Positions 7,737 through 15,819 of a stretch of 64,000 nt of DNA are shown one piece after another; position 1 is the first letter of the stretch, and every line of letters begins with the position of its first letter. This DNA is from a virus. The stretch lies in IMG/VR virus record IMGVR_UViG_3300025141_007995, positions 1 to 64,000 of that record. The stretch is one strand, 5' to 3'. A model generated the notes under the pieces. The model was given only the letters and a program-made list of their open reading frames with translations. It searched no databases and had not been told where the DNA came from. The position numbers and the translations under genes were made by a program.

Positions 7737-7762
7737 ATGCAGAATGGTTATGCTATCTGCAT
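7737..7762 (+). promoter_or_regulatory. Leader hairpin ahead of DUF2589 gene
   Basis: A perfect inverted repeat ATGCAGA/TCTGCAT with a 12-base loop lies between the late-type motif and the DUF2589 start, followed by a T-rich stretch (TTTTTTT near 7773). It could stabilise the 5' end of a highly expressed message or act as a weak attenuator. Confidence 0.45.
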
Positions 7763-7804
7763 GCAAAATTAATTTTTTTATTAACCTTTTAACTTAATTT
7801 TAAA

Positions 7805-8398
7805 ATGGCAGCATCAATTGCACAAGATTTCGTAGGTTTACCGATTGAAGATCTTATAGTTTCTCCAATAGTTGGAATGGCTAAAGGTCAAGCGAAACTA
7901 AACAAAGTAACATGGGACTACATAAGTGAAGTAGCTTTTGTCACCGAAAATGGTAAGACAGTAGCTAGATCATTAGATGTAGAACTTAACAGAATAGCTG
8001 TAGACGGAGCAACAGGAGCACAAACTCCTGAAGTAGTCCACAGTAGAATTCCAATGTTACCTTTAGTTCCTTTACCTTCTTTAGCTATTACTAATGCTAA
8101 CATTGACTTCACTATGGAAGTACAAACTCAAAACCAATCCTCAGATACAACTAAAGCTAGTGCTGGTACTACAGTAACTGGAGGATACAAAGGTTGGGGT
8201 TTCAATGTAGAAGCAACAGTAACAGGTAAAGTATCTACTACTAAGGAAAACATTAGAAAATCAGATAACACAGCTAAATATACTGTTAGTGTTACTGCAA
8301 CTCAATTACCACCTACTGAAGGTATGCTTAAATTGTCAGATTACCTTACTAAAATGATGGAACCGAGTAATATTCCTCTACCGTCAGATAAAAACTAG
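7805..8398 (+). CDS. DUF2589 domain protein
   Basis: 197 aa. Two DUF2589 signatures are present: an N-terminal FVGLPIEDLIVSPIVGMAKGQ stretch (about 9-29) and a central block ending in MLPLVPLPSLAITNANIDF (about 84-102), the 'P-L-x-L-V-P-L-P-x-L-x-I' hallmark. The rest is Thr/Ser-rich and strand-forming. No export signal. The family is uncharacterised; here it has its own leader and sits next to a second DUF2589-like gene, so the two probably work together. A virion or cell-surface assembly role is only a guess. Confidence 0.7.
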   Translation: MAASIAQDFVGLPIEDLIVSPIVGMAKGQAKLNKVTWDYISEVAFVTENGKTVARSLDVELNRIAVDGATGAQTPEVVHSRIPMLPLVPLPSLAITNANIDFTMEVQTQNQSSDTTKASAGTTVTGGYKGWGFNVEATVTGKVSTTKENIRKSDNTAKYTVSVTATQLPPTEGMLKLSDYLTKMMEPSNIPLPSDKN

Positions 8399-8406
8399 TA
8401 AAATAG

Positions 8407-8437
8407 TTGGTTTCTAATATAATTTTTATTATATTAT
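8407..8437 (+). promoter_or_regulatory. Early-type promoter TTG-N20-TATATTAT
   Basis: TTG at 8407-8409, exactly 20 bases, then TATATTAT at 8430-8437. The ATG of the downstream gene is 18 bases further on. It matches the Bacteroidetes -33/-7 layout. Confidence 0.6.
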
Positions 8438-8455
8438 AAATAAAGGATTCTGTAA

Positions 8456-8941
8456 ATGGCAAAATTACAAATTGAAGAGCTAGTTAGCGGTCTTTTAGAG
8501 GCCGCTATAGTAGCTAAACAGATAAGCGAAAGGCAACATATTAATGCTTTAGCAAATTATTTCGATGATAAAGGAAATCCTATTTCTACTACGGTGCAAA
8601 TAGGCGGTAAAAAAGTTACCGTTCCTTTCTATAGTATTGCAGATCATACTTCGATTGGATTAGATGAGATGGAAGTAGAGTTTGATGCTAGATTAGGTTT
8701 TGATACCTCATCTGAACCATCAAAACTTAAACAATCATTACTTGGTAAGTATAAAGGTAAGAAGAAATATAAAAGCTTAGTTAAGAATATAGAAGTAGAT
8801 CATGCTCATAATCCTAACAATATAGCTTGCGCTAAGATTAGAGTTAAGTTTAAAAAAGATGAGACACCAGAAGCAGTGTCAAGAATGGTTGATGAATTTA
8901 TAACCCAAATGGGTGAACCAACAACACCAGATAAAAAATAA
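8456..8941 (+). CDS. DUF2589-like protein (second of pair)
   Basis: 161 aa. IEELVSGLLEAAIVAKQISERQ (6-27) and VPFYSIADHTSIGLDEMEVEFDARL (about 54-78) correspond to the two conserved blocks of the DUF2589 protein upstream. This makes it a divergent partner rather than a close copy. The C-terminus is basic and lacks the Thr-rich region. It has its own TTG-N20-TATATTAT promoter, so it can be expressed separately from 7805. Function unknown. Confidence 0.6.
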   Translation: MAKLQIEELVSGLLEAAIVAKQISERQHINALANYFDDKGNPISTTVQIGGKKVTVPFYSIADHTSIGLDEMEVEFDARLGFDTSSEPSKLKQSLLGKYKGKKKYKSLVKNIEVDHAHNPNNIACAKIRVKFKKDETPEAVSRMVDEFITQMGEPTTPDKK

Positions 8942-8944
8942 AAT

Positions 8945-9421
8945 ATGAAATTTGAAGTATTAAGATTCAGCTCTCAAAACGAATCCTCTTTAGGAGTACT
9001 TTTTGATGTTACTGAAGGAAGAAAATTTTTATGTTTCACTTTAGAAGATGAAGCAAGAAAAGTAAAAGTTTCAGGTGAAACTAGGATCCCAGCAGGTACC
9101 TATAATTTAGGTTTAAGAACTGTTGGAGGATTTAATGAAAGATATGCAAGTAGATTTCCAGGTATACATAAAGGAATGATACATGTACTAAACGTTCCTA
9201 ATTTTGAGTATATATTATGGCATTGTGGAAATGATGATGATGATACTATGGGATGTTTATTATTAGGAGATACTTCTCAACAAAATATATCTAAGCAAGG
9301 ATTTATTGGAGCTTCTTCTGATGCTTATAAGAGAGTGTACCCTCACATAGCAGATGCATTAGCTAGTGGTCAAGAATGTGAAGTTACATATATTGATTAT
9401 GATACTGCTATAGTACAATAA
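8945..9421 (+). CDS. DUF5675 family protein
   Basis: 158 aa. The features match DUF5675: an opening strand pair ending in LCFTLEDE, then RIPAGTYNLGLRT, RFPGIHKGMIHVLNVPNFEYILWHCGN and a TMGCLLLGD block. The HVLNVP...WHCGN...GCLLLG order recalls an L,D-transpeptidase-like barrel, where His and Cys would be catalytic. Such proteins recur in phages next to lysis or tail genes, and here a spanin-like pair follows immediately. A peptidoglycan-related role is plausible but unproven. Confidence 0.68.
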   Translation: MKFEVLRFSSQNESSLGVLFDVTEGRKFLCFTLEDEARKVKVSGETRIPAGTYNLGLRTVGGFNERYASRFPGIHKGMIHVLNVPNFEYILWHCGNDDDDTMGCLLLGDTSQQNISKQGFIGASSDAYKRVYPHIADALASGQECEVTYIDYDTAIVQ

Positions 9422-9422
9422 G

Positions 9423-9809
9423 ATGAAAAATAAAGATATAAGAACTTACCTCTTCTGGGGCATACTTGGCATATTTGTTGGGTATGTTATTTTTGGTAGA
9501 GGAACTATTAAGGTTGATGTTAAAAAATATGAAGCTAAAATAAATGCTTTAAATATAATTATTGACTCAGCTAGAACTAAGAATGTAGAACTACAAACTA
9601 AAATAAGTGATTTTGAATCAGTAGTGGCTGATGCTAATAATAAGATTAACAACCTTAATAAAAGAATTTATACAATTAAAAAAGAAACAGATGAAAAGAT
9701 TAATAGTATTAATAATCTTAATAACGACGAGCTATACAAGTTTTTCGCAGACAGATACAGACAGTACCTCGATTCGATTGCAAGTCCCAATAGCAAAGTT
9801 AGTAATTAA
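9423..9809 (+). CDS. i-spanin-like TM/coiled-coil protein
   Basis: 128 aa. An N-terminal membrane anchor (LFWGILGIFVGYVIFG, about 10-25) is followed by a long coiled coil and ends in NNLNNDELYKFFADRYRQYL. This is the layout of an Rz-type inner-membrane spanin. A second gene with a signal peptide starts inside its 3' end in another frame, as Rz1 does within Rz. The pair would link inner and outer membrane and disrupt the latter at lysis. Confidence 0.6.
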   Translation: MKNKDIRTYLFWGILGIFVGYVIFGRGTIKVDVKKYEAKINALNIIIDSARTKNVELQTKISDFESVVADANNKINNLNKRIYTIKKETDEKINSINNLNNDELYKFFADRYRQYLDSIASPNSKVSN

Positions 9810-10098
9810 AGACCTTCTTATTGGAGATGCAGCTAAAAGACAGCTTGTAGTTACTGATACTATTTTGCAGAAAAAAGATATTCAGCTTACAGCAAAAGAT
9901 ACTATAATATCTAATCTTAATCTACAAATAGTTAACTTCAATAAAATTATATCTACTAAAGATAAACAGAAGCATATTCAAGAAAATCTTCAAAAAGACT
10001 TAGAAAAAGCTTTAAAAAAAGCTAAAAGGAGAGAATTCCTTTATAAAGTAGGTACGATTGCCGGCGGTGTATTTGCCGTACTTTTCTTAACCAAGTAA
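9691..10098 (+). CDS. o-spanin-like exported coiled-coil protein
   Basis: 135 aa from the internal ATG at 9691, chosen because it creates a signal peptide (MKRLIVLIILITTSYTSFS before QTD). The frame is open back to 9631, but that start would bury the signal. It overlaps the i-spanin-like gene by 119 bases in a different frame. The body is helical with regular TDTILQ/KDIQL/KDTIIS spacing, a Lys-rich coiled coil, and a final hydrophobic segment (VGTIAGGVFAVLFL). No lipobox Cys is present, so it is not a classical Rz1 lipoprotein. A C-terminal anchor suggests a variant spanin. Confidence 0.55.
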   Translation: MKRLIVLIILITTSYTSFSQTDTDSTSIRLQVPIAKLVIKDLLIGDAAKRQLVVTDTILQKKDIQLTAKDTIISNLNLQIVNFNKIISTKDKQKHIQENLQKDLEKALKKAKRREFLYKVGTIAGGVFAVLFLTK

Positions 10099-10104
10099 GT
10101 AAAA

Positions 10105-10112
10105 CTATTTAT
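10105..10112 (+). promoter_or_regulatory. Late-type motif CTATTTAT
   Basis: It lies 13 bases before the ATG of the polytopic membrane-protein gene at 10126. Confidence 0.5.
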
Positions 10113-10125
10113 ACTAAAGAAAACT

Positions 10126-11352
10126 ATGCTTAATACATTTAGAAAAGGTTTTTTTCCTTTTATTATAGCTATCTCTGCTCTTTCCGTATCAGGATCAGCA
10201 GCTTTTTATTCAGTATACGGATTGAGTAAACTATTTGCTGGAGCAGCTGTAGAGGTAATTATAATGGCTGGTTCTTTAGAAGTAGCTAAATTGGTTATAG
10301 CATCATTACTGTATCAATATTGGGATACAATAAACAAAATTTTAAGAACTTATTTAACTATAGCAGCTACAATACTTGTACTTATAACCAGTATGGGTAT
10401 ATATGGATTCTTATCAGCTGCTTACCAAGAAACTTATCAAACGTTATTAGTTAATGAAAATAGAATTGAATTTTTAGATAATAAGGCAAAATTTTATGAA
10501 GACGATATTACAAGATATGATAAAGAGATTGAACAAATACTGGACAATATTAGTACTCTTTCTAATGCCAAGTCTAGATCAATCCAAGTCAAGGATACCA
10601 GTGTGGCTGGAGGCATTCGAAATACGATTTCCACGGTTGACTTACGTCTTGCACAAGATAGACTCAGAGTTGAAGAAAATAACAGGAAAGATGTCTATCT
10701 AAGAAGATCTATAGCTGCAGATAGCTTACAGAAGCATCAATTTGAAATATTAGAATTACAGAATAACTCAGATATAGCAGGTGAATTAGGACCATTAAAG
10801 TATTTAGCTGGACTAACCGGTACACCTATGGATAAGATAATTAATATATTATTATTAGTTATCATATTTGTATTTGATCCATTAGCAATAGCATTAGTTG
10901 TAGCAGCAAATATGGCTTTTGCAACTGCTTTTCCAAGAAGAGAAGAAAATTTATATGGAGAAAAAGAAGAACCTATAACTACTTTATATGAAGAAAAAGA
11001 TAGAGAAGAAGCTCCTGTTATACAGACTTTATTAACAGATGTAGAAGTATTAGATAATATGGAGAAGATGTTGAGTCCTACTCCTACAGCTACTGCAACA
11101 CCTACACCTACCCCAGAAGCATCTCCTACTCCTAAACCAAAATTAATTATAAAAGATGAACCTGTAGGTAATGTAAATGATCTTAAAACCAATCCTAATA
11201 ATTTTAAAATAGTTAACAAAGATGGCTCAGTAGAATACTTAAATGAAGAACCTAGAATAGATATTAGAGGGACTAGAGCTTATGTTAATTTAAAAGACGG
11301 AAGAGAAGGTTGGATGGATAGAGATAATAGTGATAGAATTATCTATATGTAA
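10126..11352 (+). CDS. Polytopic membrane protein with coiled coil and Pro-Thr linker
   Basis: 408 aa. Three N-terminal membrane segments (about 11-31, 39-62 and 78-102) lead into a coiled-coil loop (110-225). A further membrane segment follows (INILLLVIIFVFDPLAIALVVAANMAFA). A cytoplasmic tail then carries an imperfect PTPTATATPTPTPEASPTP linker (about 318-338) and a small strand-rich end domain (IDIRGTRAYVNLKDGREGW). The linker DNA shares a 14-base stretch with the linker of the 1001-aa tail protein at 56332. Similar membrane proteins occur in marine T4-like phages, but the function is unknown. Confidence 0.6.
   Translation: MLNTFRKGFFPFIIAISALSVSGSAAFYSVYGLSKLFAGAAVEVIIMAGSLEVAKLVIASLLYQYWDTINKILRTYLTIAATILVLITSMGIYGFLSAAYQETYQTLLVNENRIEFLDNKAKFYEDDITRYDKEIEQILDNISTLSNAKSRSIQVKDTSVAGGIRNTISTVDLRLAQDRLRVEENNRKDVYLRRSIAADSLQKHQFEILELQNNSDIAGELGPLKYLAGLTGTPMDKIINILLLVIIFVFDPLAIALVVAANMAFATAFPRREENLYGEKEEPITTLYEEKDREEAPVIQTLLTDVEVLDNMEKMLSPTPTATATPTPTPEASPTPKPKLIIKDEPVGNVNDLKTNPNNFKIVNKDGSVEYLNEEPRIDIRGTRAYVNLKDGREGWMDRDNSDRIIYM
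11077..11139 (+). repeat. Pro-Thr-encoding low-complexity repeat
   Basis: Imperfect CCTACT/CCTACA hexamer repeats encode the linker of the membrane protein. CCTACTCCTACAGC occurs identically at 58945 in the tail-protein gene, giving a possible site for recombination or length variation. Confidence 0.6.
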
Positions 11353-11354
11353 AG

Positions 11355-11385
11355 TTGTTTATTCGATTAATTTTTACTATATTAT
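11355..11385 (+). promoter_or_regulatory. Early-type promoter TTG-N20-TATATTAT
   Basis: TTG at 11355-11357, 20 bases, then TATATTAT at 11378-11385. The ATG at 11389 is only three bases past the -10-like box, so the message would be leaderless or nearly so. Confidence 0.6.
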
Positions 11386-11388
11386 ATT

Positions 11389-11595
11389 ATGGACAAAAAA
11401 GTATACGACATGTTAAAGAAGAGTGCTGAAGCAGATAAAGCTAAAGCATTACTTTCATTTGAATTATTAACTAAGAATGCTGTTGGTGTAGGAGATCACA
11501 CTACTGATGATTTCTATAAAAACTGTGAACAAGCATTAAAGTTATTAGCTTCAGCAGAAGAAAGAATTGAAACTTTAGAGAAGTATTTTAATTAA
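11389..11595 (+). CDS. Conserved hypothetical phage protein
   Basis: 68 aa, helical (KALLSFELLTKNAVGVGDHTTDDFYKNCEQALKLL split over two helices). No known domain. It is driven by an early-type promoter ending three bases before the ATG and may be translated from a leaderless transcript. Confidence 0.6.
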   Translation: MDKKVYDMLKKSAEADKAKALLSFELLTKNAVGVGDHTTDDFYKNCEQALKLLASAEERIETLEKYFN

Positions 11596-11615
11596 AAATT
11601 ATTAATAAAAGTTAT

Positions 11616-11957
11616 ATGAGTAAAAAAGCTATAGAAGTTTTAAAGAAGGAGTACCCTACTATTTACAGTGCATACAGAGAGATTCAAGAAGAGCAATTTG
11701 AACTCTTTGCTAAAAAACATCTCGACTATGGAATGGGAAATGTATCAGCTGGAACTCAATTAGTAAATGAAGAAGAGGTTGATTTTGCGATGACAGGCCT
11801 TTGGTATAGATTATCTGATAAAATTAACAGATGGAAAAATATGATACTTACTAATCGTAAAACTCAGAATGAAACATTGATAGATACTTTCCAAGACATT
11901 ACTAACTATGGAATTATAGCCCAGTTAGTATTTAACGGTAAATGGAAAGATAATTAA
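11616..11957 (+). CDS. DUF1599 / Nmad1 domain protein
   Basis: 113 aa, consistent with the DUF1599 (nucleotide modification associated domain 1) family. A helical core carries KKHLDYGMGNVSAG (34-47), WYRLSDKINRWKNM (63-76) and a terminal DTFQDITNYGIIAQL (90-104). The family is linked by genome context to phage base-modification or nucleotide-sanitising pathways; its reaction is not established. It is followed after one base by a Cas4-like nuclease. Confidence 0.68.
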   Translation: MSKKAIEVLKKEYPTIYSAYREIQEEQFELFAKKHLDYGMGNVSAGTQLVNEEEVDFAMTGLWYRLSDKINRWKNMILTNRKTQNETLIDTFQDITNYGIIAQLVFNGKWKDN

Positions 11958-11958
11958 T

Positions 11959-12882
11959 ATGCCAAAAAAAATTCCAAAGCAAGTTAAACTTGTCAAGGAT
12001 AGTTATATAAAGCAATCTAAGAGTAACAAACATATCTCTTATAGCCAATTATTTACCTATCTAAGTTGTAAACGTAAATGGGAGTTACAGTATCTTCGTA
12101 AGATAGCTCCATATGACCCGTCGATACATGCCGTATTCGGATCGGCATTTCACGAAACATTACAGAATTATTTAGACGTTATGTACTCTAATACTGCAAA
12201 AGCAGCAGATGAAATAGATACAAATGCTTACCTTTACGAAAGAATGTCTAAAAATTATAAAAGACAAAAAATGCAGAATGGAGGAGAACATTTCTCTGAT
12301 CCTAATGAAATGAATATGTTCTGGTTAGATGGTAAACATATAATGGAATATATTAAAAAGAAAAGAGGAGGATACTTTTCTAAAAAGAATACTTATCTAG
12401 CTGGTATAGAGACTTTACTTTATCAAGAGATTAGACCTGGAGTATTTTTTAAAGGTTATATAGATTTAGTATTCTATGATAAAGTATTAGATGAATATAC
12501 CTTAGTTGATATAAAAACATCTACAAAAGGTTGGAATAAATTTGCAAAAGCTGATGATAAGAAAATATTTCAATTACTTTTATATAAAGAGTATTTTTCT
12601 AGACAGTTTAACGTTCCTATAGAGAAGGTAAACGTTGAGTATTTTATAGTTAAAAGAAGAGTACCTATAGAAGCAGATTTTGCTGCTATGCAAAGAAGAG
12701 TCCAAGAGTTTAGACCAACAGCAGGAAAGATTAAAAGAGGTAAAGCTCTATCAGCTATGAATAACTTTATAGTGGACGTTTTAGATAGTAATAATGAATA
12801 TATAGATAAAAGTTACCACTGTACTGGTGATAGGAGTCCATGCTGGCATTGCAATGTTTACGATGGAGTTTTAGAAAAATAG
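11959..12882 (+). CDS. Cas4/AddB-like PD-(D/E)XK nuclease
   Basis: 307 aa, RecB-family nuclease fold. The sequence shows FGSAFHETL (His 65), GYIDLV (Asp 169), LVDIKTS (Asp 184, Lys 186) and QLLLYKEY, the ordered H-D-DxK-QxxxY motifs. A Cys in SCKRKW (37) plus a C-terminal CTGDRSPCWHC cluster give the 1+3 Cys pattern that holds an iron-sulfur cluster in Cas4 and AddB. Expected activity is exonuclease on DNA ends, for replication or recombination. The context is phage metabolism, not CRISPR; no array is present. Confidence 0.78.
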   Translation: MPKKIPKQVKLVKDSYIKQSKSNKHISYSQLFTYLSCKRKWELQYLRKIAPYDPSIHAVFGSAFHETLQNYLDVMYSNTAKAADEIDTNAYLYERMSKNYKRQKMQNGGEHFSDPNEMNMFWLDGKHIMEYIKKKRGGYFSKKNTYLAGIETLLYQEIRPGVFFKGYIDLVFYDKVLDEYTLVDIKTSTKGWNKFAKADDKKIFQLLLYKEYFSRQFNVPIEKVNVEYFIVKRRVPIEADFAAMQRRVQEFRPTAGKIKRGKALSAMNNFIVDVLDSNNEYIDKSYHCTGDRSPCWHCNVYDGVLEK

Positions 12883-12883
12883 C

Positions 12884-12891
12884 CTATTTAT
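12884..12891 (+). promoter_or_regulatory. Late-type motif CTATTTAT
   Basis: It is followed by a TATATAAATATATA run and, 40 bases later, the ATG of the small gene at 12932 that heads the glycan island. Confidence 0.45.
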
Positions 12892-12931
12892 ATATAAATA
12901 TATACTTATATATTGTTATAAAACATTAGTT

Positions 12932-13120
12932 ATGATTAAAGATGAAAAGTTAACATCCGTTAAAATTACACAGCCTCACTTCGATAAATTCAAAATGGCA
13001 TGCTTACAAGATAATTTTTCTTTTAAAAAGCTTGCAGATCGGGCAATTTTTCTTTATATTACAGATAAAGAGTTTAAGAGATTAATTCACGAAACTATAT
13101 CCATTAAATTGAAAAAATGA
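12932..13120 (+). CDS. Small DNA-binding candidate (ribbon-helix-helix-like)
   Basis: 62 aa. An N-terminal strand (LTSVKITQPHFDKFKMAC) is followed by two helices (SFKKLADRAIFLYITDKEFKRLI), the strand-helix-helix pattern of RHH/CopG-type regulators. It is the first gene of the operon that runs into the glycan island, so autoregulation is possible. Recognition is by pattern only. Its end overlaps the next start by four bases. Confidence 0.45.
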   Translation: MIKDEKLTSVKITQPHFDKFKMACLQDNFSFKKLADRAIFLYITDKEFKRLIHETISIKLKK

Positions 13121-14550
13121 TAGAAGGTTATATTCCAAAGAACGAAAGAAAGAAAATAATATTACTTTGCGATGATATTAGAATGCATTCAGGTATTGCT
13201 ACTATGGCAAGAGAGTTTGTAGTACACTTATCTCATAAGTATAATTGGTTTCAGTTAGGAGCAGCTTTAAAACATCCTGATCAAGGTAAAACCTTTGATA
13301 TTAGTCAAGATGTAGGAAAGAGAAAAGGTATTAATGATGCAGATGTAAAAGTAATGTCGTGGAATGGATACGGAGACGCAGGAGTTGTAAGAAACTTGAT
13401 TGCAAAAGAACAAGCAGATGCTATTTTTATATTTACTGATCCAAGATACTGGGTATGGTTATTTGAAATAGAAAGAGAAGTAAGAAGTAAAATTCCTATC
13501 TTTTGGTTAAATATATGGGACGATTATCCTGCTCCTATGTACAATAGATCTTATTACGAATCAGTAGATTTATTAATGGGTATATCAAAACAGACAGTTA
13601 ATATTAATAAATTAGTATTAGAGGAAAAAGCTAAAGATAAAGTTATAGAATATGTACCTCATGGTATAGATGAAAAAGATTTCTTTCCTATTAGAGAAGG
13701 ACACGAGCTTTATCCTAAATTATTAGAGTTTAAAAAACAAACTGTACCTGTTGATGCTGAGTTTATAGTATATTTTAATTCTAGAAATATACATAGAAAA
13801 AGACCAGGTGATACGTTAATGGCTTATAAGCATTTCTGTGATCAAATAGGAGAAGAAAAAGCTAAGAAGACTGCTTTAGTTATGCATACTCAACCCTCTG
13901 ATAATAATGGTACAGATCTTCAAGCTATGAAAAATACTTTCTACCCAGAAGGTAATATTTTCTTTTCTAGCCAAAAAATATCTCCTCAACAAATGAACTT
14001 TATGTATAATATGGCTGATTTAACTGTCTTATTATCATCTAATGAAGGCTGGGGATTATCTTTAACCGAATCTATGATGTGTGGTACTATGATATCAGCT
14101 AACGTTACAGGAGGTATGCAAGATCAAATGAGATTTGTAGATGATAAAGGTAAATGGATAGAGTTTGATAGTGAGTTTCCTTCTAATCATAGAGGTACAT
14201 ATAAAGAACATGGTGAATGGGTTATACCAGTCTTTCCATCTAATATATCATTTACAGGTTCTCCTATGACTCCTTATATATACGATGATAGATTAAGTCC
14301 TGAAGATGCATCTAAAGCAATATTAGAAGCTTATGAATTAGGAAAAGAAGAAAGAAATAAAAGAGGATTAAAAGGTCATGAGTGGGTTATGTCTGATGAA
14401 GCAGGAATGTGTTCTTCTAAGATGAGTAAGAAAATAGGAGAGTGTATGGAGAAAGCTTTTAAAAACTTTAAACCTAGACCTTCTTATAGTGTTGTAAAGA
14501 TAGAAAAGTATAAACCTCTTACTGTTAAACATAAAATTACAGGTTATTAA
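13117..14550 (+). CDS. GT-B glycosyltransferase (GT4-like)
   Basis: 477 aa. The N-domain opens with LCDDIRMHSGIATMAREFV, the 'SG..r...l' loop of GT4 enzymes. The C-domain carries SSNEGWGLSLTESMMCGTMISANVTGG, with the E-x7-E-like donor-sugar motif of retaining GT4/GT1 transferases. The donor and acceptor are unknown. It starts the sugar island and overlaps the preceding small gene, with the next GT two bases downstream, so translation is coupled. Cytoplasmic. Confidence 0.78.
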   Translation: MIEGYIPKNERKKIILLCDDIRMHSGIATMAREFVVHLSHKYNWFQLGAALKHPDQGKTFDISQDVGKRKGINDADVKVMSWNGYGDAGVVRNLIAKEQADAIFIFTDPRYWVWLFEIEREVRSKIPIFWLNIWDDYPAPMYNRSYYESVDLLMGISKQTVNINKLVLEEKAKDKVIEYVPHGIDEKDFFPIREGHELYPKLLEFKKQTVPVDAEFIVYFNSRNIHRKRPGDTLMAYKHFCDQIGEEKAKKTALVMHTQPSDNNGTDLQAMKNTFYPEGNIFFSSQKISPQQMNFMYNMADLTVLLSSNEGWGLSLTESMMCGTMISANVTGGMQDQMRFVDDKGKWIEFDSEFPSNHRGTYKEHGEWVIPVFPSNISFTGSPMTPYIYDDRLSPEDASKAILEAYELGKEERNKRGLKGHEWVMSDEAGMCSSKMSKKIGECMEKAFKNFKPRPSYSVVKIEKYKPLTVKHKITGY

Positions 14551-14551
14551 T

Positions 14552-15817
14552 ATGGATAAGATTTCAGTAGTAGTTAGTTCACCAGTAGATACTTACTCAG
14601 GTTACGGAGCAAGATCAAGAGACTTTGTAAAAGCATTAATAGCTTTAGGAAAGTACGATGTAAAATTATTATCTCAAAGATGGGGTAATACTAGATTTGG
14701 ATATTTAGAAGATCACGAAGAAGATGATTTATTAGTAAATATTATCCCTCAAATGACTAGTGCCCCTGATATATGGATACAGATTACAGTACCTAATGAA
14801 TTTCAAAAAGTAGGTAAGTATAACATAGGAGTTACAGCAGGTATAGAAACTACATTATGTGATAAAACATGGATAGAAGGTATTAATAGAATGGATTTAG
14901 TACTAACTTCTTCTGTTCATTCTAAAAATGTTCTTGAAGAGACTAAATGGGATATAAAAGATAATAGAACAGGTCAAATAGTTGAAACATCAAAATCAAA
15001 TATACCAATTAAGGTATTATTTGAAGGAATAGATAATACAAAATATGGAGTTAATCCTAATACTGAATTTGACTTATCTTCTGTAAAAGAAGATTTTTGT
15101 TTCCTATTTGTAGGACATTGGCTGCAAGGTAATTTTGGTCATGATAGAAAGAACGTAGGTTATATGATTAAATCGTTCTTAGAAACGTTTAAAAACAAAT
15201 CAAAACAACCAGCTCTTTTACTTAAAACCTCTCATGTAGGTAGTTCTATAATCGATCAAGATAGGATACTTAAGAAGATAGGAGAAATAAGGCAAAGTGT
15301 AAAAGGTAAGTTACCTAACATATACCTTATACATGGAGAAGTACATGATACAGATATAAATAACTTGTACAATAACCCTAAAGTTAAAGCGATGGTCTGT
15401 TTAACTAAAGGAGAAGGCTTTGGTAGACCTCTATTAGAGTTCAGTGTCGTTAAAAAACCTATACTTACAACAGGTTGGTCTGGACATATGGACTTTTTAA
15501 ATAATAGAGAAGCTTTCCTTTGTGGTGGTGAGATACATAAGTTAGATAATTCATCAATACAGAAAGGAGTATTGCTTCCTGAAAGTGAATGGTTTCAACC
15601 TGATGATGGTCAAGTAGGAGCAGGATATAAAGAAATTTATAAAAATTATAAAAAATGGGTACCTTTAGCTAAACAGCTAGGATTTAGAAATTCAAAAGAC
15701 TTTAGTTTTGAATCTATGACTAAACTATTAGGAGAGATATTAGACGAAAGCTTACCAGAATTTCCTAAGCAAGTAGAGTTGAATTTACCTAAATTAGATT
15801 TACCTAAATTAAAATAG
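14552..15817 (+). CDS. GT-B glycosyltransferase (GT4-like)
   Basis: 421 aa. It opens SSPVDTYSGYGARSRDFVKAL, the N-terminal acceptor-side loop. A donor-domain block KGEGFGRPLLEFSVVKKPILTTGWSG is typical of GT4 (G-E-G-F-G-x-P-x-x-E). It is distantly similar in layout to the preceding GT, suggesting related steps in one polymer. The C-terminus has a short repeat-like LNLPKLDLPKLK tail. Substrate unknown. Confidence 0.78.
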   Translation: MDKISVVVSSPVDTYSGYGARSRDFVKALIALGKYDVKLLSQRWGNTRFGYLEDHEEDDLLVNIIPQMTSAPDIWIQITVPNEFQKVGKYNIGVTAGIETTLCDKTWIEGINRMDLVLTSSVHSKNVLEETKWDIKDNRTGQIVETSKSNIPIKVLFEGIDNTKYGVNPNTEFDLSSVKEDFCFLFVGHWLQGNFGHDRKNVGYMIKSFLETFKNKSKQPALLLKTSHVGSSIIDQDRILKKIGEIRQSVKGKLPNIYLIHGEVHDTDINNLYNNPKVKAMVCLTKGEGFGRPLLEFSVVKKPILTTGWSGHMDFLNNREAFLCGGEIHKLDNSSIQKGVLLPESEWFQPDDGQVGAGYKEIYKNYKKWVPLAKQLGFRNSKDFSFESMTKLLGEILDESLPEFPKQVELNLPKLDLPKLK

Positions 15818-15819
15818 TT

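Noticed and set aside
11077-11139. CRISPR-like repeat array
   Set aside because: The repeats are in-frame hexamers encoding Pro-Thr with no spacers. No CRISPR array or cas genes were seen; the Cas4-like nuclease stands alone.
10737-11219. Long minus-strand frame inside the membrane-protein gene
   Set aside because: It is opposite a gene with clear membrane segments and repeats, and its Val/Gly runs come from the Pro-Thr repeat read backwards.
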